The notes under the pieces are model-generated. The model was given only the letters and a program-made list of their open reading frames with translations. It ran no database searches and was not told the origin of the DNA. Below are positions 58,782 to 64,000 of a stretch of DNA of 64,000 bases, piece after piece; positions within the stretch are counted from its first letter, which is position 1, and each line of letters begins with the position of its first letter. Both the position numbers and the translations under genes were made by a program. Source of the DNA: Styela clava (Eukaryota; Chordata; Ascidiacea; Stolidobranchia; Styelidae); contig NC_135258.1 in NCBI RefSeq assembly GCF_964204865.1, positions 10,841,001 to 10,905,000 of the forward strand, given 5' to 3'.

Positions 58782-60954
58782 GCCGAATAGGCTATAACAT
58801 CAATTTTTTTCAGAATGCTTGCGTAAATGTGTAGAAGCGAAACAATCAAATGCCTGCACCCAGCAACATCATTGAAAACAAAACAGAATTAACTGTACAA
58901 GTTTTGTCTATATTTCAAATGCAGACTTTTATCAGCATTTCATTTGTCCGTAAACAAAGATGAGAAGAATCATCAGCTTTGGGCTTAAGCTTTACAGTAG
59001 CCTACAGACGCGAATCTGAAAACTGTGGAAATGAATTTCTTCAGAATAATTTCACGACCTTTGACCCTCAGTAAAGTTCAATTTCTTTTTATCAACGACT
59101 AACTTTTTGAGGCTTTTGATATAAATATTGAGGCAGCAAAAAATATAGTGCTGAATATTATAAATTGCAAAATAATCCCAATTTTTGGGTTTTTATAAAT
59201 GTCTCCCTGATCCTCGACCGCAAAGAAATCTCCCAATGATTTATCATCGCGATAATTTTTATGCTTATTTCAAAAGTGCTTTTACGAGTTGTCGCTTACA
59301 AACTGGTTTACATGTTAAATCATTATTTATTCAAAATATTTACCCATCTGCCGTTTAAAAGTGCGGATGACTAATTTTATCTTAGTCCATCGCAGCTTAG
59401 TTTTGTATTCCTGCAACTCTCTCTTTTTTCATACCTCATTTAAATATGTTTGGTGCGTATTTTCAGCATGGTGAAGAAATAAACTACTAAATATTACTGT
59501 CTGAGCGGCTTTACTGATTACAGTTGTTACATCATCGTCACTTAGTTAAGGAAGAATGAAAATATGATATATGGAATGCACACCGGAAAAGATCTGATTC
59601 AATGTAGCTACTTTTAATGGAAAAAATGGGATTAAAATCAAAGCTACGTCTAAGGGCCGTAATCTACTTATCTGGGAATGTGATATCTTTAGAAGAAGCT
59701 CGCGATAATCATAAAGAAACAAAAGTTATCCGAACTGTAGATCAGATCAGATTTTCACAACTTGATTTTCAAGCGTTTGACAAAAAGAAATGATAGTTTA
59801 GGATATCAGCCGACCTGTTTGCATACTGAAGATTTTGGTTTGGTAAAACTGGTTAAAAAGGAGTTAATTTCATGGCTTATCGTCATTGGCAAATTCTCAA
59901 GATTATAAATTTTTAAATGAAAACTTTCCAAATTCGGACCATTTCTTTAAACAAAAAGCAACGCCCGAAACTAGTTTTCGAGTTTTTACATTTGTTTGTT
60001 GACTTTTTAGCTTTGTTTATTTACTAAGAAAAACAGCAGCTGATGCTAATCACTTAGATTTCATTATTGGGATTCGCATTTTGGCACATGCACCAACACA
60101 TACCTCTCATTCTACTTATTTCGCAATCTTCACCACTTTCACCCACCAAACTTATATACAACTGTAAAAGTAAGCTTAGCCCGTGAATATAACTTTCTCG
60201 TGTTCATGTATGCGGTTTATGAACTTTTCTTTTAGTTAGATTGTCGTGATGTGTTTTTTTCACTTGTGTGAGTGTTTGTGAATGGGCACACACGCTGGTT
60301 AAAGCGTTCGCTATGACCGTTCTCTAGGTTTTGCCCATTTTCCCGGCTCTTCTGTCGCCATTGTATGTCTATTGTTTTTTTTTTATGCGCGTTCAGTGTT
60401 GTAGACGAAAGATAGAAATAAAGTTGTATTGTATTATTGTAGTTATGCAGGGCTTTGTGGGCTAGCCTACGAAATTGCGTCATGAGATGAATAACAATAG
60501 CAAAATGAAAATATCTACCACTATGGTGGGATTGAGAAAACATCGTGTTAATGGTTTATTTTCCTACGTCGTTAATGAGTTGAATCAACAAATACTCGTT
60601 ATTCTATAAATACTTAACACGTGGTGTATTTTTCCAGATGTAAAAACAACAACTTTTTGATTTCTCGTTCGTTTGGGAACCACTGTGATAGAACATTGAG
60701 AGATTTGTTGTAGGTATTTAATAGTTTTCCGAAGCCGCTTCAGATTACAGAAGGTCAACTAAATCTTCTCCGAAGACGGAACGACAACTAAGTTCTTCAA
60801 TTTCTACATGGGTATAGGGAAAATAGAAAAGTTACAGAGGAGTCAATATTTACATCAACATTTCATGTTGAAAAATCTGTCGAGTGAAAAAAGCGTTCTA
60901 GGTGTTTAAATGAATTTCGATTATTGTGCAACGGTTGAATTCTAATCGTAGAAT

Positions 60955-61227
60955 TCAATAAATTATTTCAAAATTCTGCAGTAAAACGCTATCACGGAAG
61001 ACGAACTCCTCCACTTCATCAAACGTGTGGCAAACAGGCAATAACACTTTCTCACATTTTACAACATCAATATAAAACAGAGGCAATTTCATGTAACGGG
61101 AAGGACAACTTTTCCTTCGTGTGTTGGCTATATTGGAGCCTTGGTTATTACCCCGCGTATCGAATAAACCATCATGGGCCAGCGTTAATTCATATTCTTG
61201 TATCACCTCCAAGTAAATTAAAAACAA
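60955..61227 (-). other. Unassigned open frame, possibly a coding exon
   Basis: A 90-codon minus-strand frame whose second half (YMKLPLFYIDVVKCEKVLLP, TFDEVEEFVFRDSVLL) has protein-like composition rather than the Asn/Lys/Ile/Phe bias of chance frames here. It ends with TGA. The possible acceptor (acttggag, before GTGATACAAG) is weak and I found no partner exon. I do not recognise it. Confidence 0.25.
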
Positions 61228-61905
61228 TAATCAACATAAAACCAGTGTATTTCAGTTCATTTTATTACAAAATATGATGTAACTAGATGCGTGTAAAGAG
61301 AACTTATCTATTTGATTTCATCATCACAACATGACAGGGATGCTTAATCAATCTTGATAACACGCTCCAGTTTAAAAAAATCAACAGAAAATTGAGTTAG
61401 GAAAATAAACATCAGAAAATAGACAACAAAAATTACCATCATTAAAAACACAGAATGAATAGAAACAGAAAATGAGGTTTGAATTCTTCTCGAAATTCCG
61501 CCATTTCAGATTCCGAACAATTCGGATATTAAGAAGCATTTCGCTTATAAGTTTTTTCTCACACACAAAGCTAACAAAATAGCACCTCCTACTTTTACAT
61601 TTTTATATCATTTTTGTGACATACTGGAAAACACATTAAAAACGTGATAGCGAGCGAGTGTACTGCAAGCGAGCGAGTGAAGTACTGTACAAATGTCAAT
61701 GTAATATCTCAAATATAAGCTAGCATTATATAGGAAACATTGTAAATTCTTTCAAATAAAAGTGTCTCCAATATTCAGAACACTACAGTTGGTATGTATA
61801 GGGTACACCTGAAGATTAAAGAGGTTTAAATGAAGGTAGAATTAGATGTTTTGCTATTTATAAAACATATTACGGGAATTCGGACAATGAAAATACCTGT
61901 CATTC

Positions 61906-62097
61906 AGTACTTCCGTAGTGTATGTGCCAGGTTAGCGTCGGGCCACAATTTTATTCCAATTTTAGTTATATTACGAGTTCGGGGACTGGCTATGTTAGCT
62001 AAGTGAATATAGGTTTCAGTCCATTTACACAACTTGATGTAAAGTAGGCGAACAAAATCAGTTATCTTCATATGGGTACATACACTTCTGGAGAGCC
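61906..62097. mobile_element. Foldback MITE relative (192 bp), copy F
   Basis: Begins agtacttccgtagtgtatgt and ends tacacttctggagagcc, flanked by perfect 8-bp duplications tgtcattc at 61898-61905 and 62098-62105. Along most of its length it is the reverse complement of copy E at 47229-47442 (shared ttacgagtt.ggggactg and acacaacttgatgtaaa). The first base differs from the GG-type terminus of the relatives, probably a point change. Confidence 0.88.
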
Positions 62098-62535
62098 TGT
62101 CATTCTTGTGAAGTTTTCAGGCCAATTTCGTCCTAAACAGTGTAAAACTACTTCATATGGCATCAGTTGGATACGTATGTGTGGAAATAGGTAGCGAGTG
62201 TTGGAAGTATTTGAAATGAATTACAAGATTTTCGTCAAATCTAGTTAGGCAGATTTGATAAAAAATTATTACAATGGTAATGTTTGTTCAGATGTGACAA
62301 AATTTTCTATATCTTATTTCTCGTTTCTTGAAAATAAAAAAATTCTTGAAAATTCGTCTTTGGGTGTGATATTGGTTCTTGCATAGTTGATATTCTGGAA
62401 AGTTTTGGTGTGAAAAGAACTTTCTTTTGTTCAAGAAAAGCTAAAAAGTAGCACTAGGCTCTGGCATGGGGCATGTACAAATGTAGTTTTATCTATGTAC
62501 CATGTATGAGCCGAGGTACCAAAAGTAAAGGTTCG

Positions 62536-63981
62536 TTATGTGGCGATCAGTAGAAGCACATACATCACTCCGGCACTGATTAGCCCCGATACTGGCACAG
62601 TGACAAACCAAGCGATTGCAATGTTACGTACAGTACTCCAAGTTACAGCACTGCGGGATCGAAACCACCCGATAGAGACGACAGATCCAACCTAAATGAA
62701 ATGAACAACGAAATTAAGATATTATGATCGGTTAAGACTTTTTTTTTTTAAATAAAGAGCACCTGTACGTGTACCGTAAGGTAAGATATCTTATCTGACT
62801 GGGCACTGATTTTGCTCAAAAAAAGGCGGGATAGAGTAAAAACACTCCCATTCTACGAACACTCATTCTGTGGAATTTATTTTCGTATAACATCATGAGG
62901 GTGGTAGAAATATTCATGTCTAAACAGATTTCTTACCTTGCAATGTGTAGTTGATACAGGTATTCCAATGTTTGAGGCAATTAGTACAGTCAATGCAGTC
63001 ATAAGCTCGATACAGAAACCCCTGAAAAGTGAGAAAGGGGGAATATTATATCGGTATATCCAGTTATAATGCAAGGATGTCAGTGAAAACGTCAGTTTAA
63101 GTCAAAAGCAGTGATATTTGAGAAATATCAATCCTAAGAATCCAGACATTAGAATTGTTGTTTTATCTTTAGACTAGCATAAAAATCAATTTAGAATACC
63201 CAAAATCGCATGAGTATTCACAAGAATAGACTTATCATAACGGCCAGAATTGCAGCAGATACATAACTAGTATTAATGCCACAAATATATTTTAGGGGGT
63301 ACGTGAGCTTTGAAAGTACAAGTAACCTAAATGGCAAAATGAAAATATTGGCCATTCGACAATGTAGAGCAACTTGGAAAGATGACAAATCAAGGGCAAC
63401 TAGGCTCACAGCATAACGAAATATGTTATTCATTTAATTATTAACGAACAGGTTCGTTTCCTCAAGCCTTATCCACGTTGTCATTTGATCAGATCAATGG
63501 TGCGTTTGACAATGATTTATTTGCGGCACTGGTGCTCCCGAAGTATTCGTACCAAGATGGCGCACAACCTGAACATAGTATGAGTACCAGGTTAGGGCTG
63601 TTCAGGTTGTGCGTCATCTTGGTACGAATACTTCCGGAGCGCCGCGGCACTTGTATATTAATTGCTTTTGATAGGGGTCTAAAGCCCTCAAAAAAACAAA
63701 GAAGTCTGTGGCGCTGAATGAATTAGGAACCACTGACTAAAATGTCTAAAAGGATTGGACAATACCGAAGCGACCAATCTCAATTCTTAGCATACCTGGA
63801 AGGTGTGATTTTTGTCAAGTCGCTTCCTATCGTTCTGATCACCCTTCTTCCAAGAATCCACAGCCCAGCAATGATCCCCAATCCCCCATATAATAACAAA
63901 TACCACGGTGTAGCTGCCTTCTGAACAACATTGCCAGAATGGTAGATCAACCAAAGTGCGATGAGTGGCCCAATTGCATTG
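62536..63981 (-). CDS. SLC20 (PiT-type) sodium-phosphate symporter, last three exons, gene continues beyond the window
   Basis: Exons in transcript order: 63981-63796, 63021-62937, 62691-62536, with matching phases; earlier exons lie past position 64000. The family imports inorganic phosphate with sodium at the plasma membrane. The visible part is the C-terminal repeat: [35 protein letters not shown], an ITPSR-G joint, [27 protein letters not shown] (the C-terminal PiT signature), then [15 protein letters not shown] and a final hydrophobic helix ending LLLIAT. About 140 residues are seen. Vertebrate SLC20A1/A2 end with the same order of elements. I cannot decide between the two paralogues. 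A foldback MITE occupies the intron between the first two visible exons. Confidence 0.92.
63531..63643. mobile_element. Foldback MITE (113 bp), copy C, SLC20 intron
   Basis: Begins ggtgctcccgaagtattcgt and ends acgaatacttccggagcgcc; the arms are about 44 bp and nearly perfect inverted repeats, so the whole element folds back. Perfect 8-bp duplications gcggcact lie at 63523-63530 and 63644-63651. Internal cacaacctgaac / gttcaggttgtg is shared with copy A. Confidence 0.93.
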
Positions 63982-64000
63982 CTGAAAAGAATAAGATGAA

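Larger units (their letters stand above)
58782..62535. other. Mostly gene-free region between KLHDC10 and SLC20
   Basis: Presumed 5' flank of KLHDC10 and 3' flank of the SLC20 gene. It contains a foldback MITE (61906-62097), a diverged dispersed repeat near 59446-59530 and an unassigned open frame at 60955-61227 (-). The frame at 60232-60543 (-) is a chance frame over TA-rich sequence as far as I can tell. Confidence 0.5.

Noticed and set aside
60232-60543. 103-codon minus-strand frame as a gene
   Set aside because: It spans a gttgtattgtattattgtag-type low-complexity tail and lacks any domain or splice context.
21163-63643. Regularly spaced short repeats as a CRISPR-like array
   Set aside because: This is a eukaryotic genome and the repeats are scattered palindromic transposons with target duplications, not an array.

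Overview
This is a eukaryotic window from an AT-rich, intron-rich animal genome. Nearly every gene is split into short exons with GT..AG introns. The encoded proteins (USP44/49, CDC123, IBA57, PANK, CHCHD4/MIA40, KLHDC10, SLC20) read clearly as relatives of chordate proteins. An invertebrate deuterostome, probably an ascidian tunicate, fits best. That placement is inferred from gene content and style; the sequence does not prove it. All exon models below were built by hand from reading frame, splice sites and phase. Each one closes in phase from start to stop, but none has transcript support.

Layout. 1-3.0 kb: no gene, diverged direct and tandem repeats. 3.0-8.0 kb: a 5'-truncated, frameshifted BEL/Pao LTR retrotransposon. 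9.4-14.8 kb (-): a ten-exon TPR-repeat protein I cannot name. 15.8-16.1 kb: a small hAT-type element. 17.1-20.0 kb: a complete but decayed hAT DNA transposon with perfect 8-bp target-site duplications (TSDs). 20.7-25.7 kb (-): CDC123, with the single-exon IBA57 gene lying wholly inside its first intron on the same strand. 29.1-41.2 kb (+): a 17-exon USP44/49 deubiquitinase with a large extra charged region. 41.2-46.0 kb: gene-free, with two small hAT-type elements. 46.0-51.7 kb (-): pantothenate kinase. 52.9-53.9 kb (+): CHCHD4/MIA40, divergent from PANK. 54.6-58.8 kb (-): KLHDC10, convergent with CHCHD4. 58.8-62.5 kb: mostly gene-free. 62.5 kb to the window end (-): the last three exons of an SLC20 phosphate transporter.

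The host genes are conserved housekeeping functions: translation initiation (CDC123), mitochondrial Fe-S assembly and import (IBA57, CHCHD4), CoA synthesis (PANK), ubiquitin signalling (USP44/49, KLHDC10) and phosphate uptake (SLC20). They are not a pathway cluster. Introns and spacers are full of small transposons. At least five complete small elements belong to one foldback group or its relatives, with termini of the GGTGCTCC type and 8-bp TSDs, and most sit in introns. There are also several hAT-type elements and two copies of one tRNA-derived SINE.

The most interesting arrangement is CDC123/IBA57. Intron 1 of CDC123 contains the whole IBA57 reading frame, starting only 32 nt after the splice donor. 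Splicing or retention of that intron could therefore decide which protein one primary transcript yields.
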